The position numbers were made by a program, and so were the translations under genes. From positions 1,860,001 through 1,924,000 of the forward strand of contig NC_089434.1 in the NCBI RefSeq assembly GCF_026210795.1: a stretch of 64,000 nt of DNA. Reading direction: 5' to 3'. The notes beneath the pieces are model-generated. The model did no database searches. It was not told where the DNA came from and saw nothing but the letters and a program-made list of their open reading frames with translations. The first letter of the stretch is position 1. Every line of letters starts with the position of its first letter. This document shows positions 46,191-58,897 of this stretch, one piece after another. Source of the stretch: Rhizophagus irregularis (lineage: Eukaryota > Glomeromycota > Glomeromycetes > Glomerales > Glomeraceae).

Positions 46191-48117
46191 ATGGTGATCT
46201 GGGCCAAGTATAAAGGAAATCCCTTTAAGATAAAAGCGTTTAAACAAACAATCAAATTGGAACTGCCTTAATGCACTGAAGAAATAAGTTAAAACAGAAC
46301 TACCAAATAAGTTGAGTAACTTTGATATCGACGATACAACAATAAGAGCACATGGAAAAGAAGAGAGTTTACGTTCGGATATGATAATTGATGAAATTTA
46401 TAACTATGACGACTGTTTATATTGAGGTCGTTGATGTCGGTAAGCTTCAAGTCAAATACTAATAATTTTTTTTTATTCTCCTAATATGCATTAATTCTTG
46501 CCAAACTCCTACTAATTCGAAACTTGACTTATAAAAATAACTTTCTTTAAGTCGGTATGTTCTAAAAAATAGGATGAACACCAAGGTAAAGCCTTTGCGT
46601 GTTTGCGTCATAATAATTTGACAATTCGAACGGTGATGTGTCAACCTTTTTTGACTAACTCATGTTGCAGAGAAATGTCAATTACTGAATCACATGGATC
46701 TAATAAAAAGCGAAAATTGGGTAAGCTTTTGCATTTTATAAAATGAGTCTCAGAATCCCGTAATTAAAGATTTTCAAATTATTACTTTTTACGTGTCAGA
46801 CTCGTTATTTAAGAGTATCTGTGAGGTAGTGAAGAACCAGAGAGCCCAATTATGCTTCTTTGTCATGAATTGAAAGGGAAATCAAATGTTGGCTTAACAA
46901 AATTCCCATTAATGGCAAGTCTGGCATAGAAAAATCGTATTTCTTTAAAGCCTCCGGTAATCGCACTATCTACCAAATGGAGTTGGAACCAAGTACCAAC
47001 AATTTGAAGGAATTATTATATGAAGGAATAGTGTATGGAACCATGGTCGCTAAGGGCCTGTCGACAACATGCCTTTCCAATAGTGCCCAAAGAAATAGTG
47101 ACTAATATTTACCGCAAAGCGGGTGGTATTCCAAGATACGTCCTTGGCTGAAATCTCATTAAAAAATGTTAATTTGCGTTGATATTGATAAAGAAGGAAG
47201 ACCAAACAATAAAGAGAAAGAGAAGATCGAGATAAATGCTTTAACATGCCATTTCCGAAATTGATGATTTCGATAAGATTATAAAATACTTCAATGAAAA
47301 AATGAAAAAAACAATGCCCATGTTGAAATAAGTAATCGTATAATGCACCGGTAGTCGGAGCCTAACTACAGTTCACCCTCGCTATAGTGAAGCTCATGGG
47401 CTGAAGGTTAAGATTCACTATAGTAAGGGATTCACTATAGCGAAGGTGAACTGTATTAAGAATTATTATTTATATAGAAAATCCGTACCTGAGCTTTTCT
47501 TTACTATAGCAAATTATTCACTATATAAAAATTCACTATAGCGAGGGTGAACTGTATTGTGAATACCACTTAAAATGAGCTTCCTCTTACGTATTCGATA
47601 GGATGCAGAAAAACCTAGAGGCAAAATTGTTTACATAAAATTCGAACTATGCAGGAGCAGCCAGCGCAAGGGGATGTTTGTTTGAGTGTTACGTAACTCA
47701 CCTATTTCGTGTTGGTGCTATATATTTGAAACAAAATAGTTGAAAGGTACAGGCAATGACCGATTTTTCATAGACAAACCAAAAGTTGAAAGTGCATCGG
47801 ATTTTCAAAGTCTGAGAAATATATAGTCATCGTGCCAGACAAACAAAATCTTAGTGCGGCAGACCTGCTGTTTGTCACACAAAAGTGTATTTCCAAGTCA
47901 CTCTAAAAATCACCCCGTAAAACAGGTCGAACTGGTTAAAATAATTATTATTAACATGCCGGTATATCAAAATGCAAAGATTCGACTTTATTTTGTAGTA
48001 CCAGACGATGTTTACAACACATTTGAACGTCAAGATTGTACGATACAAGATAACACTTCCAAAGAAGATCGTCCAGTTAAAAGAACGAATTCCATCCTTG
48101 ATAGTGTTGAACAGTGA
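46191..48117 (+). pseudogene. Crinkler/RHS-like gene, decayed and interrupted by a MITE
   Basis: Coding pieces in order but in shifting frames. 46191: MVIWAKYKGNPFKIKAFK, like the start of Crinkler (CRN) N-terminal domains. About 46298-46420: ELPNKLSNFDIDDTTIRAHG. 46675: MSITESHGSNKKRKL ending in a GTAAGC donor. About 46870-47100: IKCWLNKIPINGKSGIEKSY and on. About 47103: NIYRKAGGIPRYVLG (GGIPRYVL is a CRN/RHS hallmark). About 47265-47330: DFDKIIKYFNEKMKK. Then the MITE at 47369-47554. About 47590: ASSYVFDRMQKNLEAKLF. About 47645: GAASARGCLFECYVTHLFRV. 47895-48117: NHPVKQVELVKI, MPVYQNAKIRLYFVVPDDVY. CRN/RHS-type proteins combine a P-loop NTPase module with a variable or nuclease-like C-terminus and act as effectors in several eukaryotes (family knowledge). 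This copy has several stops and frame changes and is not functional. Confidence 0.6.
47369..47554. mobile_element. 186-bp pogo-type MITE, perfect 23-bp TIRs, TA target
   Basis: CAGTTCACCCTCGCTATAGT, continuing GAA, at 47369-47391 is exactly inverted at 47532-47554, and TA flanks both sides (47367-47368, 47555-47556). An extra copy of the right terminus with one mismatch lies inside at 47431-47453, also followed by TA. It has no coding capacity and sits inside the CRN/RHS-like pseudogene between two conserved coding pieces. Confidence 0.85.
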
Positions 48118-48373
48118 GCAATGAAGGTCCTATACTAGAAGGCAAAGATAACGGATAATAGTGAAAAGTCCACAAGCTAAAACCTATTATCATATACAAT
48201 GAGCACCAAATCTCTTGCACGTTTTATTGACTAAGAAGTTTATTATCGTGAATAATAGCTTTTTAATACGTCTACCCACCCGCATAATAAAAAGTAGATA
48301 TTTATTATCATTTATTAATAAAATTTGTTATTAATAAGATGTAATATTACGAGGCCAATGATCCATCATATAG

Positions 48374-48568
48374 CATTTTTTACGTTATATTTTTGCCTCG
48401 CCTTTATCTCCTGAGGAACCAGATAATGATGGAGGGTATTATTATAAAGACGGAAGATATGAAAGAAGATTATCACAAAAATCGGTTAATTATCTAAATC
48501 GTAATTCTGGTCAGATTATTATCTGGAGTGCGGATTTCGGTCACGTGTTTTCCAAATTCGAAGTTTAA
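48374..48568 (+). pseudogene. Coding fragment, DGGYYYKDGRYE
   Basis: An open frame without ATG runs from 48374 to a stop at 48566-48568: SPEEPDNDGGYYYKDGRYER, later SGQIIIWSADFGHVFSKFEV. The DGGYYY(E/K)DG part and about 30 nt of DNA recur at 44903-44935. Probably a fragment of a lineage-specific gene. Confidence 0.3.
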
Positions 48569-49021
48569 CGATAAGATTAATAAATATGCCGGGCGGGACA
48601 ACTCCTCTGATTTTTTTGTATTAGATTACTTAGATAGTAACTTATATACTTAGCATAGTCTATCTTTTTATAAGGTTAGCAACTATTTGTTTTATATACG
48701 CCTCATGCCCTCATGATTCTAAAATAAAAAAAAGATTAATAAGATAAAGAAATGATTCCATAAAAATAAAAAACAGAAACGCCATATCGGATATAGTGTT
48801 ACATAGAACATTGTTTTATGGGATGAATTAGAAACTGTTTTTAGGCATTTTTTTTTTTGTATAATTTATTCTATAATAATTTAGTTTATTATATGTATAA
48901 AAAGAATTATTTAAATTACAAACTAAAACCTTGTAAAAATATTTTACTACTCTAATTTTTAGTGTTTAAATAATTCAAAATAAAGTATAAATGAAAGATA
49001 AAAATAAATTTATTTGTATTC
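48569..49021. other. Downstream flank of kinase gene 1, duplicated unit
   Basis: From about 48740 this matches 56210-56574 and 62260-62567 (AGAAACGCCATA...CAGATAT or CGGATAT, ATGAATTAGAAACTG, AATTCAAAATAAAGTATAAA). It is the common 3' flank of the three tandem kinase genes. Confidence 0.6.
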
Positions 49022-51370
49022 TTAATTTAGTTTATCAGATGGTATTTCTAAAAATAAAAAAAAAATAACAGATCAGAATACAAATTTATAGTAAAAGAAA
49101 AAAAAAATTATTTTTTAAAATATTTAATAACTAACCATCAGGAATTTCTAATTCATCTTGTTCTTCTGAATAGAGATTTGGACTATTATATACTTCTTCA
49201 TCTATAAAAAGAAAAATGATTTTTTTTAGTTTAACATTATATAAGAGATAAAATTTTTAATATATTTAACAAATATTGAAAAAAAAATTTTTATCTTAAT
49301 GATGTCCTTACCATTAATTGGTCCTTTTATTTGTTGTTGTATAGTTTCCTTTTTATTATCATTTTGAATGTCTATATTTTTAAATTAAATAAATAAAGCT
49401 CAATTTAATATATACTGTACTGCTTTAGTATGACGAATAATTAGAATTATTATACTTACCATTCTTTGAATTTATTTGTAATTTCTTAAATATTTTAGAT
49501 AACCTTTTACTACTAGCTAAATAAGACAAATCTATTGATTATTATCATCTCAAAAATAATTTTAAAAAATATATAAATAAATTACCTTTAAAATAACTAT
49601 TGATTTTTGACGTCTTTTTGTTACTTGAATTGTTAAAATCATCAACTAAAAATGGAAATTTAATTAATAAATAATTAATTAAAATGAAATTTATAATGAA
49701 CACTTACCATTATCAGGAATATTAAAGTCATATGTTTTACTGTGAAATCCTATTTTTTTAAAAAAAAAATAAATGAGAAAATAGTTTAAACATTTATTAT
49801 AATAACTAACAAAACAGTAGTAAAAAAATCAACCTTCTTGTTCTCCTATAATTATTTAAATTAAAAAAAAAAGAATTAACAATATATTCTAATGAATAAT
49901 AAACAAACATATAAATAAATAATACCTTCTGTTGCATTCTTTGGTTCAGGTAGATTATCAAATTGATGAGTTTTACTTGTAAACAATCTGCTACTACTCG
50001 TATAATTTGAATTGGTTTTTGTTTCAGAATTATTTTTTGCTTTTGATTGAAATAATTCATTTGGCTTATTTTGATATGATAAATGAATTTCTCTTATTTT
50101 ATCAACAAGTATATCAACATCAGGCCTTTTTGATGGATCAGCATCCCAACATTGTTCCATTAAAATTTTATACTCTAAAGGAATTTCTGACACAATTTCT
50201 GGTCTCATACCATTAATTATATCCATTGCAAGATCATAATCATCATGTTCATAATTAATAAATGGTAGTTGACCAGATGAAATTTCCCACATAAGTATTG
50301 CAATACTATAAATATCAGATTTAAAAGTATATCCTTTTCCACTAATAACTTCTGGTGCTATATAGGGAAGATTTCCATATATACTTTTTGATGATTTATC
50401 AGCAGGTCCACAAAATCCAAGATCACTAATATACCAACCATCATTAAATTGTGAAAATAATATATTTCCAGAATGCAAATCTCTATGAATTGCATTCTCT
50501 TCATGAATCCAATAAAGTGCATCAATTATTTCATAAACAATTCTAATTTTTCCTTTCCATGTAAGTTGATTATAATTTTGTTGTAAATATTTTCTTAAAT
50601 CCATATCCCCTTTTCCTATTACAAGCATATAATTTCCATCTGATATATCTTGTGTTAAACCATAACATCGGGTAATTTCTGCGCGTTTAGCGCTTATAGT
50701 TAAATGTGATTTAGCCTAAAAAACTTATTATTAATAAAAAAGATTGGATTAATTTTATAGATAAATTTAAAATACAAACCTCTTCAAACCAACTTTGATT
50801 TGCACTTTCAACATTTTCTAATTTTTTAAGTACTATTTCTATAGTTCTGAATCTTCTTAATTGTTGTTTTTTAGAATCCCATTCTTCATAGTGTCCATTA
50901 ATCCAATCTGCAGTATAAATTTCAGAGAATCCGCCTTTTGTTAGATATTTAATATTTTTGAAGTTATTATATGGAATCCATTCAATTACATGGCCTGGCC
51001 CAAGACATTCCATTTGACATTTTTGTATTAAATTATCAATATCATCATTTCCAGATGTCCAATTTGAAAAATTATCTTTTAAATAATTTCGAACACAATA
51101 TTCACAATATAATGTCGCTAAACATTCTTGCTTACAAGTTTCACAAATTCTTTTTGTTCCTGAATTTAAAAGAATTTTATTTCTATCATAAGTCTCAGTT
51201 ATAAGTTTAATTGCTACAGCTTTTTCATTATCTGTAAGAAGTTTATCAGTAAGAATGAATTGTTTTTGAAATTCATATTGTTTGTACATGTCAGTGTAAA
51301 CATTATAATCAATTAACGAAGCTACTCTATTATTTGTTGCATAAACTAATTCATAACGAATAGCAGACAT
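49022..51370 (-). CDS. TKL-like protein kinase with multi-exon tail, 567 aa (array copy 1)
   Basis: Nine exons: 50780-51370, 49926-50715, 49834-49845 (12 nt), 49708-49749, 49586-49645, 49460-49516, 49312-49371, 49136-49201, 49022-49047; 1704 nt in one frame. Residues 75-92 carry a Cys cluster (CETCKQECLATLYCEYC), possibly zinc-binding. The kinase domain (about 130-445) has loop LTKGGFSEIY, lysine in IEIVLKKLE, catalytic IHRDLHSGNILF, DLG instead of DFG (ISDLGFCGPADKSS), APE in YIAPEVISG, and QCWDADPSKRP at the C-lobe end. The tail is hydrophilic, basic then acidic. All six short internal tail exons are multiples of three and phase 1, so any could be skipped without a frame change. The start ATG is followed by a frame shared with copy 2. 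Confidence 0.88.
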
Positions 51371-52180
51371 AATGCAACTTTATAAAAGTTTAAATAAAAT
51401 GTATTTATTATTTATTGGTAAAAAAAACAAATTGGAAAAATGTGAAAAGGAATTTTTCTTTAGCCCCACTTAATAATGTAACCAAAATTCTAATTTTGGT
51501 ATAGTCTGGATGTCACGTAGTAAGACAAGAAATTACACAATTTATAAACAAACAAAATAAACTATTTAGGATATGTTGTACAGTTAATCATTGATACACA
51601 AATATTTTTACATTTTAAAAATAGATAACTAAAAATAATGAATAATAAATTTTTAAACTAGGTAATTTTTCTTATTTTGATAGTTGTGCTACCCAGGTAA
51701 TAATTTATTTATAGAATGTGGTTATTACCTAGCTTTTTAAATATCAGTTAAAGTAATTAGTTCTATAGAAAATGAATGTGATTGATTGAATAAGAAAATT
51801 AAGAAAGTGATAAGGGAAATATTTTGATTATTGTGAATTGATAGAGATTTAAAAAATATTGTAAAGATATTTTGGTTACAATTATTACGTAATATTAAAA
51901 AATATATCCTATACGTTAAAAATTACAAGCATTTTAGGTAAATAGAAATTAGTGTTACGTACATAAAAGATAGAATGATAAATTATTGTATGGTAATTGT
52001 CTAATTGAGACGAGTGAAGAAATTTTAAGTGATAAGAAATTTGGTTAATACAAGTGTTAAATTGACTTGTGAAACAGTATCAAATTATGATGTAATCATA
52101 CGAAAGAAGAAAATAATCATACGACAAAAGTGGGTTATTTAGTAATAGGCGAAATAATAAATAGAGAATTTATTAAAAAG
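51371..52180. repeat. Duplicated upstream region of kinase gene 1
   Basis: The first ~550 nt match the region upstream of copy 2 (58898-59455; for example CAAAATTCTAATTTTGGTAT and GTCTGGATGTCACGTAGTAA), and the whole stretch to about 52180 matches a third, gene-less copy at 59490-60200. It presumably holds the promoter. Confidence 0.7.
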
Positions 52181-55100
52181 GTACAGAATTAAATCTATTA
52201 TTATAGTATCAACTACATATTATACATAACGTGAGTATTTAAATGGGCGGAACAAATAATGAAAAACATAGAATGTAGTGACGAGAGAGGAGTAGAAGAC
52301 AATAGAAGTATAATAGAGAGAATATCGAGATGGTATAAAGAATTAGAAAATATAGGTAAGAATAATATTTCGCTATGGTGTAATTTATGATAAAATTTTT
52401 ATTCGTTATATTCATTAATTGAAGGAAAAATAGTAGGAGTGTCATTAATTTGAATTTGTTAAAAATATTCAGCTTATTTGTAGATATCATATCTGATATA
52501 GTTAAATAAAAACATATCATTTTTGTTTTTCACTCTATCGGTTCTATAGTGATGGTAGCATCTGAGATGGCGTCAGTAGCAGCGCAGGTAACGTATTTTC
52601 TGATAAGATTTTTTTCTTTATATAATACTTGGTATATCAGCGCGCAGTTGCGGTTTAAACAGCAGTAGTAGAGGCTTAAGTAACGGAGGAAGAAGCAATA
52701 GAGATACTTATAGCAATTTTACTCATCTGATAAATATGTATTCATGTTAAAAATACTAGCAATATTTACAGCAGTATCAGAAGTGGCTATTCGTTTAATT
52801 CAATAAAATTATAATAATACTTCAGTAGATACAAGTAAAATCATGCTTAAATGTGAGAATGTCTTAAAAAAATTTGAGAATACCGCACACGATGTTTAAA
52901 TAAATCACGTGATAAAATACATTCATAAAAGTTTATAGGATTAATTAAATTTTAATTTTCCATTAATCATTTGGTTTAGAAATTATAATATTATATACAT
53001 AATCTGGGTTTACACTCTTAACCTGGACCCGGATAAGTTCAGGATTCTATCGTTTTCCCAAATTTGTATATCATTCATCTGCTGGAAATTTTCAGGTTAA
53101 TTGAAATAGATTTAAAAATCAATACTGTATAAATTTTTATAGTTTCAATAAAAGAATCATTTTTAAAAACTTGTTTTATATGTCAAAATTAAAATTTCGG
53201 TCTTAATTATTATACTTTGCTCTGATCTTGAACATTGTAAAAGTTTATTTTTAGTATCGATAAAAAATATTTTCAAATATAATGTTAACAAAAATAGTTT
53301 AGACTATCATCATAATCTGGCCATAATTTTTAAAGTGAAATGATTTAATAGAAATAAATTTTCTTTTTAAAGAAATTTTTTTTTTAAAAAAAAAATGATT
53401 TATAAACGATTTTTATAAATATTTAATCATTTTATAATGAAATTAACATTAAATATTGAGAATAATTAAATATTAACAATATTAGATTCAAAATTCTCAT
53501 TAAAAACTTAAATGGCAAACTTAATTATAATTTTGGCCATTTTTGTTTCTTGATTAATAATTTATAAAGGGAAAAGTTTTTAATCGTAATGTCAAAATCA
53601 ATTTATGACAATAATGATTGCAACTTTACGTTAATTTGTTTTACTTTGTAACTTCTTTAATGTTCTAGTAACTAGTGTTTAACACATGTATTTTGACGCT
53701 CTTAACAAGTAAATAATCTTAAATAACTAATTTATTAATTTATTTCTTTATGGGGGAGACGTAAATTAAATACGGCTTAACGTATCAAAATACAAATATT
53801 CTTTAACGAGTTCGAAAATTATCATTTATTATTTTTTTATGTATTAAAAAATAATTTCATTTTCCTTTATTGCGCTTACTACTCTTTTAATTAACAAGTA
53901 CTATTTATTTCCTTTGGCTTACACTTCTAATCTATTTAAACCATTATTAACTAAACTAATTGGTTCGAAATCCATATTATTATCATCACATTAGTTTAAT
54001 ATTTTTAATAGAAGATTAGTGGCATGGTAGTACGTAAAAACACACGTGCATGTGTACTAAGTCTATAATTATAAAGTATTTGATGTCAAAAAAAATTAAA
54101 AGTCTAAGACATTTCACATGTTTAGTCAAAAGCTTATGTCAAGTCTACGACAAAAAGTCATTTACGGAGTCACATGGAAATGTGACGTCACTGACGTGAC
54201 GCTAAAAAAAGTTGATAACTTGATAACTATGATAACTCTAAAGTTTACTCCTATTTCTTCACGCACAATTGATACCATGGTAGACTGTATCACACACTAT
54301 TTTTTGTAGCGGGTCACTACTATACCAAGTAAGCCGCTAATACCAATAGTCCACAATGTATAGTTGCCATATTTTATATTTTCTTAATTTATTATTCTAG
54401 CAAAATTTAATTACAAAAAAAAACGTTGATTATTATTTTTTGTTTATTTGTTGCAGCTGGTTAACCACTGGTTAACCTGTTATTAACAACTTTACCTGTC
54501 AGTACGAGTTAACCTTCCGCAAAAAATCTAGCGTATATTTGTTGAATATTCGCCAATAAAGAATATTTAAATGAGAAATTAATTACTCCTACTAATACTG
54601 CACTGTATTATAGTTATACAAGTTATCTATTTCTAAAAATTTTGACGCTTTTATTTTTGTTTTTTTTTCAAAATTATTAAAATTACATTAATTCTAGTAT
54701 TTTGAGCATATAGTACATTATATTCATAATAATTTGCAGTTCACAATTTTTGCATCAAATGATAAATCTCTCCACAATGATGAAAAAACTGAAATAAATA
54801 ATTCAGGAACAAAAAGAATTATGAAATTGTCTTAGTTATGGTACATTATATTGAGCATTGTGTTCAAAATTATTTAAAGGTAAAGTTTTCAAATTGGACA
54901 TTTAAAAATGATGATATTATTAATTCAATTCAGAAATGTTAAATTAGAGCATTTGTAACATACAAATAAGAGTGGTTCCAACATACAGTAGTAATTTACA
55001 AGATACTAAATATGGATTCACGAAAATTTATAAATTTATATGGCAGTTTGAAATGACAAAGCTATAAAGCGGCAATTAATAAAGCATGAAGTCCATAATA

Positions 55101-56209
55101 AAGTAGTACGAAAATGTCGAAGATGCATATCTACAAATTGATTTGAAGATATTTGTAAACTAAATAATTATATATAAAAGAAATCAGTATCTAATGATTA
55201 AACAGTTTTTATTTAATGAATTTAGGTTTAGTCACATTTAACTAAAGGCAATAAATTAGAAGTTGTTGCTGATGTTTTGGCTTAATATAGATCCATTAAA
55301 TGGAAATTGTGTCGATAATTAGAAAATCAATATAGAATTAAGAAGTTATTTACGACTCACATGGAAATAAAGAATTAGTATTGCTTATGTAATAATTAAT
55401 GTACACTTTTTTATAACACCTTTAAAAAGTAATTCGTAGAGATATGTTATTTTATATTCGCGATTTAGTGATAATTGACTATATTAGTAATCTTTGATTT
55501 TATTGATCTTGTTTGTAAACCATCAAATAAGTATATATTGAAATACTTATTACAGTAAAGTTATTACTATTACTTTTGCATCTGATATTTTATAGTATTG
55601 AAATACTTATGTCAGTTATGAGAAAAATTTCATCTGAAATTTACCATTTGTTTATAATTACTATTATATTATGATCTTGCAATGGATATTATCGATAAGA
55701 AACTAAAAATTTATCATGAATATGATGGAATAATACCAATCCATTAAAATGATTAAAATGGCCTAATATCACTTAGAAAGAAATTAAATAAAATTTATAT
55801 ATCAAATTAAAAGTGGATTATAAATAATAATGATAAGAAAATATATTTAAAATAATGTTTTATATTAAATTATCTTTTACAATTTATTTAATTGCTCTTT
55901 ATTTCGCACCATCTCGAAGAACCAGGTATTCCAAAGAAATGCATTATTTGTTACAAGAAAGTATTTATTTAGTAACGATGATTACGCAAATTATCGTTTA
56001 TAGTGTAGTAGAAATTCTATTACAATACAGTGAGAGTAGGCATTATAATAGTATTTCATACTAAATCATATGATCTTAAGTATTACTAACAATAATAAAT
56101 ATTTTTTTTACGTACCAAATTATTCTATAATAAGATAGTAAACTGAGTAATTGACTTTTTATTATTTTGATAAACTAGTACTAAGTAATCTTTATATCAA
56201 ATGAACGTC
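52181..56209. other. Intergenic DNA between kinase genes 1 and 2
   Basis: About 4 kb with no gene I can support; frames are short and low in complexity. 52540-52720 is less AT-rich. 56040-56100 resembles 60330-60390, showing that the duplicated unit extends beyond the genes. Confidence 0.45.
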
Positions 56210-56574
56210 AATAAAAAAAATTGTTAACTGTAATGAAAAGAAATAATTCCAATAACAATAAAAAAAAGAAACGCCATAACAGATATGGTATTACGTAGAT
56301 TATTGTCTAACATTTATGAGATAAATTAGAAACTGAATATTTTAGGTATTAAAAATATTTAAAATCATGTTCATAAATATATTATTCAAATTCTTTTTAT
56401 TTGTATAATTTATACTAATAATAATTTAGTTTATTATATCATATATGTAAAAAGAATTATTTAAATTACAAACTAAAATCTTGTAAATAGTTTACTACTC
56501 TAATTTTTAGTGTTTAAATAATTCAAAATAAAGTATAAACGAATGATAAAAATAAATATAATTGTATTCTTAAT

Positions 56575-58897
56575 TTAGTTTTCAGGTGATATTTCTAAAA
56601 ATAAAAAAAAAACAGATCAGAATATCAAATCAGTAAAAAAAAAACTATTTTTAAAATATTTAATAACCAACCATCAGGAATTTCTAATTCATCTTGTTCT
56701 TCTGAATGGAGATTTGGATTATTATATGCTTCTTCATCTATAAAAAGTAAAATGAATATTTAATTTAACATTATTATATTATAAGGGATAAATTTATAAA
56801 AAATTTCTTTAATACATTTTAAAATAAATTTAGAAAAAAAAAATAATGACACATACCATTAATTGATCCTTGTTGAATAGTTTCCTTTTTATTATCATTT
56901 TGAATGTCTATATTTTTAAATTAAATAAATAAAGCTCAATTTAATATATACTGTACTGCTTTAGTATGACGAATAATTAGAATTATTATATTTACCATTC
57001 TTTGAATTTATTTGCAATTTCTTAAATATTTTAGATAACCTTTTACTACTAGCTAAATAAGACAAATTTGTATTATTAATTACTATCATCTTAAAGATAA
57101 TTAAAATATATAGATAAATTACTTTTAAAAATATTATTGATTTTTGATGTCTTTTGATTACTTGAATTGTTAAAATCATCAACTAAAAATAGAAATTTAA
57201 TTAATAAATAATCAATTAAATGAAATTTATAATGAACACTTACCATTATCAGGAATACTAAAGTCATATGTTTTACTGTGAAATCCTATTTTTTTTAAAA
57301 AAAAATAAATGAGAAAATGATTTAAACAATTAATAAAACAGTAATAGAAAATCCAGTTAACCTTCTTGTTCTCCTATGATTATTATTTAAATTAAAAAAA
57401 AGAATTAACAATATATTCTAATAAATATAAACAAAAATATAAATAAATAATACCTTCTGTTGCATTCTTTGGTTCAGGTAGATTGTCAAATTGATGAATT
57501 TTACTTGTAAACAATCTGCTGCTATTTGTATAATTTGAATTGGTTTTTGTTTCAGAATTATTTTTTGCTTTTGATTGAAATAATTCATTTGGCTTATTTT
57601 GATATGATAAATGAATTTCTCTTATTTTCTCATAAAGTTTATCAATATCAGGCCTTTTTGATGGATCAGCATCCCAACATTGTTCCATTAAATTTCTATA
57701 CTCTAAAGGAATTTCTGACACAATTTCTGGTCTCATACCATTAATTATATCCATTGCAAGATCATAATCATCATGTTTATAATTAATAAATGGTAGTTGA
57801 CCAGATGAAATTTCCCACATAAGTATTGCAATACTATAAATATCAGATGCAAAAGTATATCCTTTTCCACTAATAACTTCTGGTGCTATATAGGGAAGAT
57901 TTCCATATATACTTTTTGATGATTTATCAGCAGGTCCACAAAATCCAAGATCACTAATAGTCCAACCATCATTAAATTGTGAAAATAATATATTTCCAGA
58001 ATGCAAATCTCTATGAATTGCATTCTCATTATGAATCCAATAAAGTGCTTCAATTATTTCATAAGCAATTATAATTTTTTCTTTCCATGTAAGTTGATTA
58101 TAATTTTGTTGTAAATATTTTCTTAAATCCATATCCATTTTCATTATTACAAGCATATAATTCCCATCTGATATATCTTGTGTTAAACCATAACATGAGG
58201 CAATATTCGGCCATTTGGAAGTTATAGTTAAATGTGATTTAGCCTATAAAAATTTGTTATTAATAAAAAAGATTATTTAATATATAGATAAATTTAAAAT
58301 ACAAACCTCTTCAAACCAACTTTGATTTGCACTTTCAACATTTTCTAATTTTTTAAGTACTATTTCTACGGTTCCAAATCTTCTTAATTGTTGTTTTTCA
58401 GAATCCCATTCTCTATAATGTCCATTAATCCAATCTGCAGTATAAATTTCAGAGAATCCGCCTTTTGTTAGATATTTAATATTTTTGAAGTTATTATATG
58501 GAATCCATTCAATTACATAGCCTGGCCCAAGACATTCCATTTGACATTTTTGTATTAAATTATCAATATCATCATTCCCAGATGTCCAATTTGAAAAATT
58601 TTCTTTTAAATAATTTCGAACACAATATTCACAATATAATGTTGCTAAACATTCTTGCTTACAAGTTTCACAAATTCTTTTTGTTCCTGAATTTAAAAGA
58701 ATTTTATTTCGATCATTAGTCTCAGTTATAATTTTAATTGCTACAGCCTTTTCATTATCTGTAAGAAGTTTATCAGTAAGAATGAACTGTATTTTAAATT
58801 CATGTTGCTTGCGCATATCAGTATAAATATTATAATCAATTAACGAAACTGCTCTATTAGCTGTTGCATAAACTAATTCATAACGAATGGTAGACAT
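56575..58897 (-). CDS. TKL-like protein kinase with multi-exon tail, 562 aa (array copy 2)
   Basis: Nine exons: 58307-58897, 57454-58243, 57362-57373 (12 nt), 57244-57285, 57123-57182, 56996-57052, 56857-56907, 56672-56737, 56575-56594; 1689 nt in one frame. Same layout and motifs as copy 1: CETCKQECLATLYCEYC, LTKGGFSEIY, IHRDLHSGNILF, DLG for DFG, YIAPEVISG. The catalytic half is nearly identical; the segment after exon 1 differs more (ITSKWPNIASCYG against ISAKRAEITRCYG). Exon 7 is 9 nt shorter and the last exon 6 nt shorter, both in frame. Exon 5 ends in A instead of G before GT, changing one residue (Thr for Ala) but not the phase. It is a recent tandem duplicate in the same direction. 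Confidence 0.88.

Noticed and set aside
54118-54309. 63-aa plus frame with GTGACGTCA-like motifs
   Set aside because: No domain or partner exon; the palindromic TGACGTCA string is too short to call a regulatory site.
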